DNA of 64,000 nucleotides, taken from contig JAFDYN010000008.1 in NCBI GenBank assembly GCA_018267385.1, positions 126,622-190,621 of the forward strand. The letters run 5' to 3'. Of this stretch, positions 37,111 to 46,877 are shown piece by piece. The notes beneath the pieces were generated by a model, which worked only from the letters and a program-made list of their open reading frames with translations, did not search any database and was not told the DNA's origin. Each line of letters begins with the position of its first letter. Within the stretch, counting starts at the first letter, position 1. The position numbers and the translations under genes were made by a program. Origin of the DNA: Bacteroidota bacterium. GTDB lineage: Bacteria > Bacteroidota > Bacteroidia > Chitinophagales > LD1.

Positions 37111-38751
37111 ATGAGCGACAAGGCCAATCTGGAGTTTAACCGCAATGAAGACAATATGAAGCTGATGATCTCCGACCTGCGCAAGCTGGGCGAGCAGATC
37201 AAGGCCGGTGGGGGCAAAAAATCTATAGAGCGCCACAAGGAGAAGGGAAAACTCACTGCCCGCGAGCGCATAGACCTGCTCACAGACAAGGGTGCACCTC
37301 AGCTGGAGGTGGGCCTCTTTGCCGCATATGATATGTACCCGGAGCAGGGTGGCTGCCCTAGCGCAGGTGTGGTGACCATGCTGGGCTATGTGAAGGGCCG
37401 CCTCTGTATGATCGTAGCCAATGATGCTACTGTGAAAGCAGGTGCATGGTTTCCCATGACTGGCAAGAAGAACCTCCGGGCACAGGAGATAGCCATGGAG
37501 AATCGCCTGCCTATCATCTACCTGGTAGACAGTGCAGGTGCCTTCCTGCCTATGCAGGATGAGATCTTCCCTGACAAGGAGAACTTTGGCCGCATCTTCC
37601 GCAATAATGCGATCATGTCTTCTGCCGGTATACCGCAGATCGCTGCCATCATGGGTAGCTGTGTGGCTGGTGGTGCGTACCTGCCCATCATGAGTGATGA
37701 GGCACTGATCGTAGAGGGTACAGGCTCTGTATTCCTCGCGGGTTCTTTCCTGGTGAAATCTGCCATAGGAGAGGATATAGACAATGAAGCCCTGGGCGGT
37801 GCTGCCATGCACAGCGAGATCAGCGGTGTGACAGACTACAAGATGAAGAATGACGAGGAGTGCATAGAGAAGATCCGCCAACTGGTAGACAAGATGGGCC
37901 ATGGCAATAAGGCCGGCTATGACCGCGCTACACCTGCCAAACCTGCGCTGAAAGAAGCAGACATCTATGGCATCATACCTGAGGATAGTGCCAAGCAATA
38001 CGACATGATGGAGGTGATCAAACGCCTCGTGGACAATAGCGAGATAGAACTCTACAAGGAGCTGTATGGCCAGTCTATCATCTGCGGCTATGCCCGCATA
38101 GATGGCTGGGCAGTAGGTATCGTGGCCAATCAGCGCAAGGTAGTAAAGAGCAAGAAGGGTGAGATGCAGTTTGGCGGGGTGATCTACTCGGACAGTGCGG
38201 ATAAGGCTGCGCGCTTTATCATGAACTGTAACCAAAAGAAGATACCGCTGGTATTCCTGCAGGATGTGACGGGCTTTATGGTCGGCTCACGCTCAGAGCA
38301 GGGTGGCATCATAAAGGATGGTGCGAAGCTCGTGGCAGCTGTCGCAAACTCTGTCGTGCCTAAGTTTACGATCATAGCGGGCAATAGCTACGGTGCGGGC
38401 AACTATGCCATGTGCGGCAAAGCCTACGACCCACGCCTCATCTACGCATGGCCGGGCTCTAAGATCGCGGTGATGGGCGGCGAGCAGGCTGCGAAGACGA
38501 TGCTTCAGATACAAGTGAGCCAGCTCAAAGCCAAAGGCGAGACCATAGAGCCGGAGGCAGAGAAGAAGATCCTGGACGATATCAAAGCAAAATACAACCG
38601 CACGCTCGATCCTAAGTATGCCGCAGCACGTCTCTGGACTGACGGTATCATAGACCCGCTGGATACCCGCAAGATGATCTCAATGGGCATCGAGATGGCA
38701 GATCACGCACCTATCACGCGCCCATTCAATGTGGGAGTAATACAGACCTAG
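37111..38751 (+). CDS. acyl-CoA carboxylase, carboxyltransferase (beta) subunit
   Basis: A 546-residue carboxyltransferase of the methylcrotonyl/propionyl-CoA carboxylase type. The acyl-CoA half has KKSIERHKEKGKLTARERID, VDSAGAFLPMQDEIF and GSCVAGGAYLP. The carboxybiotin half has DVTGFMVGSRSEQGGIIKDGAKL, TIIAGNSYGAGNYAMCG and AVMGGEQAAKTM. It transfers CO2 from biotin to an acyl-CoA in amino acid or odd-chain fatty acid breakdown. The features are closest to 3-methylcrotonyl-CoA carboxylase beta, but propionyl-CoA remains possible. The biotin-carrier subunit is not in the window. Confidence 0.92.
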   Translation: MSDKANLEFNRNEDNMKLMISDLRKLGEQIKAGGGKKSIERHKEKGKLTARERIDLLTDKGAPQLEVGLFAAYDMYPEQGGCPSAGVVTMLGYVKGRLCMIVANDATVKAGAWFPMTGKKNLRAQEIAMENRLPIIYLVDSAGAFLPMQDEIFPDKENFGRIFRNNAIMSSAGIPQIAAIMGSCVAGGAYLPIMSDEALIVEGTGSVFLAGSFLVKSAIGEDIDNEALGGAAMHSEISGVTDYKMKNDEECIEKIRQLVDKMGHGNKAGYDRATPAKPALKEADIYGIIPEDSAKQYDMMEVIKRLVDNSEIELYKELYGQSIICGYARIDGWAVGIVANQRKVVKSKKGEMQFGGVIYSDSADKAARFIMNCNQKKIPLVFLQDVTGFMVGSRSEQGGIIKDGAKLVAAVANSVVPKFTIIAGNSYGAGNYAMCGKAYDPRLIYAWPGSKIAVMGGEQAAKTMLQIQVSQLKAKGETIEPEAEKKILDDIKAKYNRTLDPKYAAARLWTDGIIDPLDTRKMISMGIEMADHAPITRPFNVGVIQT

Positions 38752-38758
38752 TCTATAC

Positions 38759-39976
38759 ATGATGACCCGGCAATCCAAGGCATTGCTATGCCTGTGCTTC
38801 TGTCTGATATCCATCGGATGCCTGTTGCTCACGCGGTATCACACAGGTTTAGCCACCGTCGCTTTTACTATAAGCGGACTAGGTACGGGTATAGTGCCAC
38901 TGATCAGAGAAAAACAAGAAACCTCCTCTGCGGGTCGGTGGCCCGTCTCAGCAGGCTACGTCGTGTACCTCGTTTCCTTTATCATTATTACCAACTGGGT
39001 CACTAATGTATTCCGCGTGCATATTGCCTCCTCTCCTATAGAGCAGATGACAGATATGCTACTTGTGCTCAGGGAAATGTGCGACAGATACATCGCGCAT
39101 CAGCCCGTGTACACCCCCATATCAGATATTTATGGTATGCCTATACAGGTAGTTTACCTTCCGGGTTTCTTTTTGCCCTTCAGCATTCCGGTAGCGCTGC
39201 ACATAGATATGAGGTGGATATCTCTCCTCGCGTTCGCCGTTGCTATCTTCAGCCTGGTAGTAGTGCGCCGGTCAGCATTCACACCGGGGCATATATTGAT
39301 AGTCATAGCGGTGGCGGCATTTACCTACCTCCTGACCGCAGGTGCTGCCTTTTATTTCATGCATACACAGGAAGCTATCGTATTATTATACGTTGGCGTC
39401 CTGGCCTGGGCATTGATAAATGAGTACTGGTTTGCGGCAGGCATAGCAGCAGCGTCATGCCTCATGAGCAGGTATTTCATCTTCATTCCTCTGAGCGCGG
39501 GTCTAGGCTGGCTGTACGTATATCACAGGGCAGCTGCGTACAGAGCAGTTGCCGGCGTTATCGCCAGTGTCCTGGTCCTGCTGAGTGTGAGCCGTACATG
39601 GGGCGACTTACCTCATTTCATACAGATACCATTACTATACAAAGATCTTCTCACAGACGATAAGTCTATCGGTGCTTTCCGCCACGTGTATCAGGGTTCT
39701 GTTGGCTTTGCATGGTTTTGCGGGATGCATACCTTGCATATCGTCAGGGGCATCAATCTGGCCATTATCGTCATTATACCTTTAGGCTATTTTGCCATGG
39801 CGGGGCGCTATCTCCGCGCTGTGCCCCCCGGCATTGTCATCCTGTGCGGCCTGCAGATATTTTTGGTTTGCTTTCTTACTACTTTGCCCTTGCCATTTGG
39901 CTATGTACTCTACACCTCTGCCTTCCTATCTATTTTTATGATCAAGGCATCGCTGGAGGCTCGCAAAAGCAAATAG
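38759..39976 (+). CDS. polytopic membrane protein, possible glycosyltransferase
   Basis: A 405-residue protein with about ten hydrophobic segments. An acidic/aromatic outer loop near residues 100-130 (REMCDRYIAHQPVYTPISDIYGMP) lies where GT-C fold glycosyltransferases bind substrate, which suggests a GT87-like membrane mannosyltransferase. No definitive catalytic motif is visible. It follows the carboxylase gene by 7 bp, although the two functions look unrelated. Confidence 0.7.
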   Translation: MMTRQSKALLCLCFCLISIGCLLLTRYHTGLATVAFTISGLGTGIVPLIREKQETSSAGRWPVSAGYVVYLVSFIIITNWVTNVFRVHIASSPIEQMTDMLLVLREMCDRYIAHQPVYTPISDIYGMPIQVVYLPGFFLPFSIPVALHIDMRWISLLAFAVAIFSLVVVRRSAFTPGHILIVIAVAAFTYLLTAGAAFYFMHTQEAIVLLYVGVLAWALINEYWFAAGIAAASCLMSRYFIFIPLSAGLGWLYVYHRAAAYRAVAGVIASVLVLLSVSRTWGDLPHFIQIPLLYKDLLTDDKSIGAFRHVYQGSVGFAWFCGMHTLHIVRGINLAIIVIIPLGYFAMAGRYLRAVPPGIVILCGLQIFLVCFLTTLPLPFGYVLYTSAFLSIFMIKASLEARKSK

Positions 39977-39986
39977 CTTAGCGCGG

Positions 39987-40889
39987 CTACGCCCGCTCTA
40001 TCACCAGCAGCATATACTTCTTGGTAGCAGCAAACCCGACCGGGTCTATCGTTCTTATGTTCTTGTCTATCTTCTGCTCTATGAGTGGCAGGCTGCCCTC
40101 CAGTGCGTAGTGTATGCCGGGAGCTTTCACTTTCAGCTTGCCTAGTGCAAACTCTTTGATAGGCATGCCGATCTGTATGGCCCACATATGTACATAGGAG
40201 ATAGTAGGTAGTATGTGCGGTGTGATGTCACGCTGTGAGGTGATCTTCAGCCCATACTTGTCCAGCTTTTCCAGAAAGGACGGCCACTGATGCCCGCTCT
40301 GCTCACTAGCCTCTCCCGTGCGGAAATAGTCGCAGGCTATCCAGCGGCCACCCGGCTTCAGCAGCTTCAGGATCATAGGGAGCGCGATATCCTGATTGAG
40401 ATATTGAAGTGACTCGGAGGTGATCACCGTACCAAAGCGTCCTTCATTGCCTGTCATATCCATATCCTCAAATCGGCAGCCCAGTATTTGGTTGGGGTAC
40501 GTCTGTGTGATGTGGTGCACCTGATTCTTGTCGGGCGTGAGGGCAATGGCCTTGTAGCCTTTCTGATTCATCAGGCGCAGCAGGCCACCCATGCCGCAGC
40601 CTACGTCCAGTATCTCGCTATCCTGATCGGCGATCAGGTCTACTATATTCTGCCCATAGCGCTCCTGCGCCTCGTAGATCATGCGGATGGTGATATCCTG
40701 AGGCGCGATAGCCGGATCTTCAAAATAACCATAGTGCAGGAAGTCTCCCGGCAGCAGCTGGTGGTAGAGCTTGAGCTGTGCATCGTCATAGGTGCGGTTG
40801 ACCTTCTTGCGATTGCGCTGCAGGCTGATGACGCGCCACAGGTGCTGCGGCAGGATGAGACGTTTGATGATACCGGATGCGATGCCCAT
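39987..40889 (-). CDS. SAM-dependent methyltransferase (cyclopropane synthase/sterol methyltransferase-like)
   Basis: A 300-residue class I methyltransferase. Motif I is ILDVGCGMGGLLRLM, preceded by the family-typical YHQLLPGDFLHYGYF stretch of the CFA/tocopherol methyltransferase group. FGTVITSESLQYL and KPGGRWIACDYF are later motifs. The substrate is probably a lipid or quinone-like compound; nothing nearby settles it. It converges with the membrane protein gene. Confidence 0.85.
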   Translation of the reverse strand: MGIASGIIKRLILPQHLWRVISLQRNRKKVNRTYDDAQLKLYHQLLPGDFLHYGYFEDPAIAPQDITIRMIYEAQERYGQNIVDLIADQDSEILDVGCGMGGLLRLMNQKGYKAIALTPDKNQVHHITQTYPNQILGCRFEDMDMTGNEGRFGTVITSESLQYLNQDIALPMILKLLKPGGRWIACDYFRTGEASEQSGHQWPSFLEKLDKYGLKITSQRDITPHILPTISYVHMWAIQIGMPIKEFALGKLKVKAPGIHYALEGSLPLIEQKIDKNIRTIDPVGFAATKKYMLLVIERA

Positions 40890-41094
40890 AGTGATAGTAT
40901 GCGCCTAATATCGTAATTAAAATTTATTCGATGTATTAGCGTGCCGTGCTACTATTGCTTGAGAATGATATTGGTCAGCATGCCATGCTGCGTTCATATT
41001 TCTGTCGGAGTACATTAGTTAAACTTATTATCTTTAATACAATCCAAAGTATACAGGTATTCGCACGTCGGTGCTTTTATAAAACCATACCACT

Positions 41095-42750
41095 ATGAAT
41101 GATCTGCTACGTCCCGCCGCAGAGCCCAATGTACCCTACGCGCGCCATGCCGGTGCTGCCGCCCGCTCCGCTACCACTACGCTCACGCCGTATGCCGGCA
41201 CCTGGGGCCGCAAGGAGGCTGTACACCTGCTGAAGCGCACCATGTTTGGGGCAAAGAAGAGTGATGTAGACCACCTGCTCACACTCACTATGAGCCAGGC
41301 GGTAGATGAACTGCTCACACCCCAGACCGCCCCCGCACCTCCGGTGAATAATTATAACAATGCCAACTTCACCGATGCGGTAGTGCCCTTTGGCCAGACT
41401 TGGGTGAATGATACGAGCAATCAGCCGAATGCACTCGGGCCGCGTGCTGTCTCGCTAAAGGCATGGTGCTACGGCAATATGATCAACCAGTCCCGCAGCA
41501 TAGAGGAGAAGCTGGTGCTATTCTGGCACAATCACTTCTCTACACAGATCAGCTCCTACACACAGCCTGTAGCAGGCTATCGCTATATATCTACCATCCG
41601 CCAGTATGCGCTGGGAAATTTCAAAGACTTTGTAAAAGCAGTGACACTGGACCCTGCCATGCTTTTCTACCTGAATGGCTACCTCAATACCAATACCGCT
41701 CCGGACGAGAACTACGCCCGTGAGCTGCAGGAGCTATTCACAGTGGGCAAAGACCTGCCGAACCACTATACAGAAGATGATGTGCGTGCTGCGGCCCGCG
41801 TGCTCACCGGCTATCGTATCAATCCACTCACGCTCACATCCTACTTTGACGCTACGCAGCATGATAGCACGGACAAGCAATTCTCGTCTTTCTATAACAA
41901 TACACTGATCACAGGTCAGAGCGGCGCCAATGGCGCTAACGAGCTGGATGACCTGCTGACGATGATCTTCACTCAGCAGGAGACTGCAAAGTTTATCTGC
42001 CGCAAGCTGTACCGGTACTTTGTCTACTTTGATGTAGATGCGACGATAGAGACCAATATCATAGAGCCGCTGGCTGATACCTTACGCACGAGTGGCTACG
42101 ACATCACCAGTGTGCTGTCACAGCTTTTCAAAAGTGAGCACTTCTTTGACATGCTAAACCGTGGCTGTATCATCAAATCACCTACGGACTTTCTGGTGGG
42201 GCTGCTGCGCGAATACAGTGTGCCAATGCCGGCATCTACTGCCATCGTAGACTCCTATCAGGCATGGATGACGCTGGGCTACTACTCTATCATCCTCGGC
42301 CAGGATGTGCTGGACCCGCCGAGTGTATCCGGCTGGCCGTCATACTACCAGTACCCTCAGTACTACGAGCTATGGATCAATAACTCTACCCTGCCGCTGC
42401 GAAACCAGATCACCGATGGCCTGGTCTATGTAGGCGTGCCTGTCAATACTTTCACAGTGAAGATCGATGTACTGGACTTTTGTGCCAACCTGCCTGACCC
42501 TACTGACCCTGTGGCAGTGGTGAGTGATACCATAGACTACCTCTACATGATAGATGTATCTCAAAGCACGAAAGACTATATACGCGTGTACGGGCTGCTG
42601 GGTGGCCAGACCACCAATGCCTACTGGACCAGTGCCTGGGCTGCCTACGTAGCCAACCCTACCGACCCTACGGCGCGCAGTGTAGTGCAGAGCAAGCTGC
42701 AGATCATGATGAAATACCTCATGGACCTCTCAGAATACCATCTGGCCTAA
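41095..42750 (+). CDS. DUF1800 family protein
   Basis: A 551-residue DUF1800 protein, with KEAVHLLKRTMFGAKKSDVD, EEKLVLFWHNHFST, NYARELQELFTVG and DPPSVSGWP as family hallmarks. No typical signal peptide is seen at the start. DUF1800 genes nearly always pair with DUF1501 genes, as here (18 bp apart), and the pair is thought to act in the envelope on an unknown substrate. It is the first gene of a two-gene unit. Confidence 0.92.
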   Translation: MNDLLRPAAEPNVPYARHAGAAARSATTTLTPYAGTWGRKEAVHLLKRTMFGAKKSDVDHLLTLTMSQAVDELLTPQTAPAPPVNNYNNANFTDAVVPFGQTWVNDTSNQPNALGPRAVSLKAWCYGNMINQSRSIEEKLVLFWHNHFSTQISSYTQPVAGYRYISTIRQYALGNFKDFVKAVTLDPAMLFYLNGYLNTNTAPDENYARELQELFTVGKDLPNHYTEDDVRAAARVLTGYRINPLTLTSYFDATQHDSTDKQFSSFYNNTLITGQSGANGANELDDLLTMIFTQQETAKFICRKLYRYFVYFDVDATIETNIIEPLADTLRTSGYDITSVLSQLFKSEHFFDMLNRGCIIKSPTDFLVGLLREYSVPMPASTAIVDSYQAWMTLGYYSIILGQDVLDPPSVSGWPSYYQYPQYYELWINNSTLPLRNQITDGLVYVGVPVNTFTVKIDVLDFCANLPDPTDPVAVVSDTIDYLYMIDVSQSTKDYIRVYGLLGGQTTNAYWTSAWAAYVANPTDPTARSVVQSKLQIMMKYLMDLSEYHLA

Positions 42751-42768
42751 TCCTAAAAAAGAAGCGAC

Positions 42769-44352
42769 ATGAAAAGAAGAGATTTCCTCAAAGCGGCTCC
42801 GGTAGCAGTATTGCCGGCCTTCCTGAATGGCCTGTCAGTAAAGGCATTTGGCGCATCGCCGCTGATGGCTGCGCTGGCTGGCGCCAATAATGACCACGTA
42901 CTGGTACTCATACAGATGGTAGGCGGCAATGACGGCCTCAATACTGTGATACCCCTGGATGAATACAGCACGCTATCTGCTGCACGCAGCAATATACTGA
43001 TACCACAAAACCGTGTGCTCTCGCTGCAGGGCAGCACTACTGCGGGCCTGCACCCCTCACTGACCGGGCTGCAGCAGCTATACAATGCAGGGAAGCTGCA
43101 TATAGTCAGGGACGTGGGCTACCCTGATCCAAACTACTCTCACTTTCGCGCTACGGATATCTGGCTCACGGGCGCTGACTCCACGCAGGTGCTCAGCACG
43201 GGCTGGAGCGGCCGGTACCTGAGCTATGAGTACCCTAATTTCCCTACCGGGTATCCCAATACAGATATGCCGGACCCGCTGGCCATGCAGATAGGATATT
43301 TCCTCTCACCGGTGTTTCAGGGACCGGCAGTGAATATGGCCATGGCCGTAGCAGATCCCTCCAGCATCTACAATCTGGTAGGCGGTGCACCTGACCCTGC
43401 ACCAGCCACCCCTGCGGGAGATGAGCTGACCTATATCCGCACCGTAGCGGCCCAGACCAATCAATACGCCGGTGTGATCACCGCAGCCTGGAACTCTGTC
43501 ACCACCTCACAGCTCACCTATCCTGCCGGCAATGACCTCGGCGATCAGCTCAAGGTGGTAGCGCGCCTCATAGCGGGCGGGCTCAAGACGCGCATCTACA
43601 TGGTGAGCATGGCCAGTGATGGTAGCTTTGATACGCATGCCGATCAGGTAGATAGCGCTGACACTACTACGGGCAGGCATGCTGACCTCCTGACGAAACT
43701 CTCTCAGGCGGTCAAGACATTCCAGGATGATATACAGCAGCTCGGAGTAGCAGACCGCGTGGTAGGCATGACCTTCTCAGAGTTTGGCAGGCGCATCATA
43801 TCCAACTCGAGCCGAGGTACAGACCACGGTGCTGCTGCGCCGCTCTTTATCTTTGGCAACAAGGTAGTCTCAGGTATCACCGGCAATAGCCCTAACCTGC
43901 CGACCAATCCTACTGATAATGACAACATACCGATGCAGTATGATTTCCGCTCTGTATATGCATCGATACTGACGGACTGGTTCTGCGTGCCTACTACTGA
44001 TGTATCTACCATCCTGCTGGCCAACTATCAGCAGCTCGGCCTCGTACAAAACACCGACTGCACTACGGGTGTCCACGAGATCAACCAGCAGGCCGGCGTC
44101 AACCTGATCAGCAACTATCCTAATCCCTTTACCTCCGCCACTGATATTACCTTTACCACTGCAGGCGGTCATACGATGATCCAGGTCTTTGACAGTACGG
44201 GTAAACTGATCCGCACGCCCATAGACCAGGAGATGACGGCAGGCAGGTATAGTGTCAGATTTGAGAATGAAGACTACGCCACGGGTGTGTACTATGCCCG
44301 TTTCCAGAATGGCATGGTGCAGCAGGTACGCGCCATGATCATAGCACGTTGA
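42769..44352 (+). CDS. DUF1501 family protein with Tat signal and T9SS tail
   Basis: A 527-residue protein of the DUF1501 (alkaline-phosphatase-like) family, with VLVLIQMVGGNDGLNTVIPL, FDTHADQ, TFSEFGRR and GTDHGAAAP. The N-terminus is a twin-arginine signal (KRRDFLKAAPVAVLPAFL). From about residue 445 a type IX secretion sorting domain follows (NLISNYPNPFTSATDITF ... GVYYARF, ending IIAR). A folded protein would thus cross the inner membrane by Tat and the outer membrane by T9SS. It is coupled to the DUF1800 gene. Confidence 0.93.
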   Translation: MKRRDFLKAAPVAVLPAFLNGLSVKAFGASPLMAALAGANNDHVLVLIQMVGGNDGLNTVIPLDEYSTLSAARSNILIPQNRVLSLQGSTTAGLHPSLTGLQQLYNAGKLHIVRDVGYPDPNYSHFRATDIWLTGADSTQVLSTGWSGRYLSYEYPNFPTGYPNTDMPDPLAMQIGYFLSPVFQGPAVNMAMAVADPSSIYNLVGGAPDPAPATPAGDELTYIRTVAAQTNQYAGVITAAWNSVTTSQLTYPAGNDLGDQLKVVARLIAGGLKTRIYMVSMASDGSFDTHADQVDSADTTTGRHADLLTKLSQAVKTFQDDIQQLGVADRVVGMTFSEFGRRIISNSSRGTDHGAAAPLFIFGNKVVSGITGNSPNLPTNPTDNDNIPMQYDFRSVYASILTDWFCVPTTDVSTILLANYQQLGLVQNTDCTTGVHEINQQAGVNLISNYPNPFTSATDITFTTAGGHTMIQVFDSTGKLIRTPIDQEMTAGRYSVRFENEDYATGVYYARFQNGMVQQVRAMIIAR

Positions 44353-44458
44353 TATTTTCATCCAGTCTTTTGTCTCTTTCATAGGCAGATGTGTTATTTC
44401 TTTGCGGAGATTAAACCATTGCTTTTATCTTCCTGTCATACTCAGAAAACATACATCC

Positions 44459-46357
44459 ATGAAGCAGCTGCTACTCACGCTCGCATTGGCCTTTTCCCTT
44501 CATAGCTTTGCTATCCTCACGCCTATCGTAGACTCCATCCCTATGAGCGATGGCAAGAAACTGGCCTGCGATATCTACATCCCCTCAGGGATGAGTTCAG
44601 GCCCGGTGATACTCGTGCAGACACCTTACAACAGGCTTCTGTACAGGGCCAATGCGCTGCCCCTCGGTGTCAATGGCAACATCAACAGTAGTAACTACAT
44701 CTTTGTGATCGTAGACTGGCGCGGCTTTTACGGCTCGGCACATGCCGCTACCCCCAGTCCACCTGCGCAGGGCCTCGATGGCTACTATGTGGTAGAGTGG
44801 ATCGCATCACAGACCTGGAGCAATGGCAAGATCGGCACAGCAGGTGCATCAGCCCTGGGCAAAATACAACTCCAGACGGCTAAGTATAATCCCCCGCACC
44901 TGACCTGTATCAATCCTAGTGTCGCGGCGCCGCAGTTCTCTTTCTACGAATACTATCCTAATGGTGACCTGCGCACAGAGTACCTGGATAAGCTGGACGA
45001 ACTCGGTTTTGGCCTGAAGCCAGCAGTCATGAATAACCAGGTCTACAACGGGGCCTGGCAGGTGACCGAGAATACAAACTTCTATCCTGATAGTATCCGC
45101 GTGCCTTGCTTTATGATAGGCGGCTGGTATGACCACAATATCAAAGACATGCTGGAGTTCTTCCCGGCTATCGTGCAGCGCTCTCCGGCTGGTATCCGCA
45201 GCCAGCACCGGCTACTGATGGGCCCATGGGCACACGGCGGTCATAGTACTGCACATGTAGGCACTGCTGCGCAGGGGCAGCTCACCTACGCAAATGCAGC
45301 AGGATGGAATGATTCTCTGGCCTTGTTATACTTTGACTACTATCTGCGCGGCCAGTCCAATGGCTGGGATCAGAGTCCGGTAGTGCAATACTATCAGATG
45401 GGCGAAGATACCTGGCAGCAGAGCCCGGTCTGGCCACCAGCAGGTCCGGTCGTGACGGATTTTTATATGCATAGTGATGGAGTACTGGATAATAGCGCGC
45501 CTACAGCAGCCACGGATAGCATCAGCTACGGTTATGACCCGACAGATCCCTCACCTACCTATGGCGGCCCTACCCTGCGCAGTGACCTGGCGCAGGGGCC
45601 GTATGACCAGTCAGACACCGTGGAGAGCAGGCATGACATTGCGATCTTCAGCACGCCGGTGCTCACCCAGGATGTGGTACTGCGTGGCAATGCAGTGATA
45701 CATCTCAAGGTTTCCTCTGACCGGCATGACACAGACTTTGAGGTGCGGCTCACAGATGTCTACCCTGATGGCCGCTCTATGATATTGAATCATGCACCAT
45801 TCCGCATGCGTTTCCGCAATGGCAATACTGCAGCTGATACGTCAGGCATAGTGTCCGGCCAGGTCTATGATGCTACCATGACCGTACCTTATACCTGCAA
45901 CACTTTCCTCACAGGCCACCGCATACGGATAGATGTCACATCGAGCAACTATCCTGCCTTTAACCGCAACATGAATACCGATGGAGCCATGTATCCTGCC
46001 AATAGCCTCGATACGCTGGTCAATCCGCTAGTCGCTACGAATACGGTGTATACCAATAGCGCCAATGCATCCTACGTGGAGCTGCCACTCGTGAATTACA
46101 CTACGCCCAATAGTATCAGCACAGTAAACTATGACCAGATACACATTTACCCTAATCCGGCAGCGAATGAGATACATATAACCGCCCCAGAGATAGTAGA
46201 CGCTGTCTACCTCTATGATATAGCGGGTGCACTAGTTGTATCTCAGTCATCACAAACCAATACGATCTCTACTGCTGGTCTGGCAGAGGGTATGTACTGC
46301 CTACGCGCAGTATATGGAGGTAACACAGTGAACTGCAAGGTGACAATAGCACGATAA
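44459..46357 (+). CDS. CocE/NonD-type hydrolase with T9SS sorting domain
   Basis: A 632-residue X-Pro dipeptidyl-peptidase/CocE-like hydrolase. A signal peptide (MKQLLLTLALAFSLHSFA) starts at ATG 44459; the frame opens earlier, but only this start gives the signal. DGKKLACDIYIPSG and VIVDWRGFYGSA are family patterns. The Ser lies in TAGASALGK, an unusual elbow lacking the typical Tyr after Ser. A jelly-roll domain follows. The C-terminus (IHIYPNPAANEIHI ... EGMYCLRAV) is a type IX sorting domain, so the enzyme is probably on the cell surface or secreted. Confidence 0.9.
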   Translation: MKQLLLTLALAFSLHSFAILTPIVDSIPMSDGKKLACDIYIPSGMSSGPVILVQTPYNRLLYRANALPLGVNGNINSSNYIFVIVDWRGFYGSAHAATPSPPAQGLDGYYVVEWIASQTWSNGKIGTAGASALGKIQLQTAKYNPPHLTCINPSVAAPQFSFYEYYPNGDLRTEYLDKLDELGFGLKPAVMNNQVYNGAWQVTENTNFYPDSIRVPCFMIGGWYDHNIKDMLEFFPAIVQRSPAGIRSQHRLLMGPWAHGGHSTAHVGTAAQGQLTYANAAGWNDSLALLYFDYYLRGQSNGWDQSPVVQYYQMGEDTWQQSPVWPPAGPVVTDFYMHSDGVLDNSAPTAATDSISYGYDPTDPSPTYGGPTLRSDLAQGPYDQSDTVESRHDIAIFSTPVLTQDVVLRGNAVIHLKVSSDRHDTDFEVRLTDVYPDGRSMILNHAPFRMRFRNGNTAADTSGIVSGQVYDATMTVPYTCNTFLTGHRIRIDVTSSNYPAFNRNMNTDGAMYPANSLDTLVNPLVATNTVYTNSANASYVELPLVNYTTPNSISTVNYDQIHIYPNPAANEIHITAPEIVDAVYLYDIAGALVVSQSSQTNTISTAGLAEGMYCLRAVYGGNTVNCKVTIAR

Positions 46358-46717
46358 ATGACTCTGGACAGAGTACTGAAGATATGTATCCTTGCCAATG
46401 GCGTCATAAAGGTATCATGTCTGCTGGCGCTGGTAGCAAGCATGTCTGGTGAGCATACCCATCAGATCCTGGTGGATATGCTGGGAGCTATAGTGCTCGG
46501 ATCTATGGCTGCCGGATATCTACTGGCGGGCATGGGACTGGTATACCGCATTATGCGCAGGGAAGTAGCAAATATATCCGGATGGTATACACTGGCTGCT
46601 CTAGGAGAATGCCTCATCGTGCCTCTCCTTATTTTATCTATGCTGAGCGGCGTGGAGTGCTGGATCAGGAGTGATACCACGCTACAATTTCATAACAGTA
46701 CACTAGCGAAATCTTAG
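46358..46717 (+). CDS. small membrane protein, unknown
   Basis: A 119-residue protein with three hydrophobic segments (about 10-28, 40-62 and 78-98). It begins immediately after the stop codon of the hydrolase gene, so it is likely co-transcribed. No family is recognised. Confidence 0.6.
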   Translation: MTLDRVLKICILANGVIKVSCLLALVASMSGEHTHQILVDMLGAIVLGSMAAGYLLAGMGLVYRIMRREVANISGWYTLAALGECLIVPLLILSMLSGVECWIRSDTTLQFHNSTLAKS

Positions 46718-46774
46718 CCTAGCAATAACCATCGGATAAAACACCACAGGTATCTTCGTATCACGATAGACGAG

Positions 46775-46868
46775 AAAACCTGTCCGGTGCTGAGCCGGCG
46801 GGTTTTAGGAGAAAAACCAAACTCAATATATGGTATGCAGGGAAGCTGTTGCTTCCCTGTTTTATTTT
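46775..46868 (+). terminator. two successive hairpins, the second a strong terminator
   Basis: The first hairpin joins AAAACC (46775-46780) to GGTTTT (46801-46806) around a CCGG/CCGG inner stem. The second is CAGGGAAGC-TGTT-GCTTCCCTG followed by TTTTATTTT (46838-46868). GGTTTT could instead pair with AAAACC at 46813-46818, so two exclusive folds are possible. Confidence 0.75.
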
Positions 46869-46877
46869 AGGCAAGCT

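Noticed and set aside
37078-38235. 385-codon open frame antisense to the carboxylase gene
   Set aside because: It mirrors a strongly conserved gene in a codon-biased genome and shows no domain; the same holds for long antisense frames over xth (20549-21379), the kinase (30370-31434) and gdhA (61296-62282).
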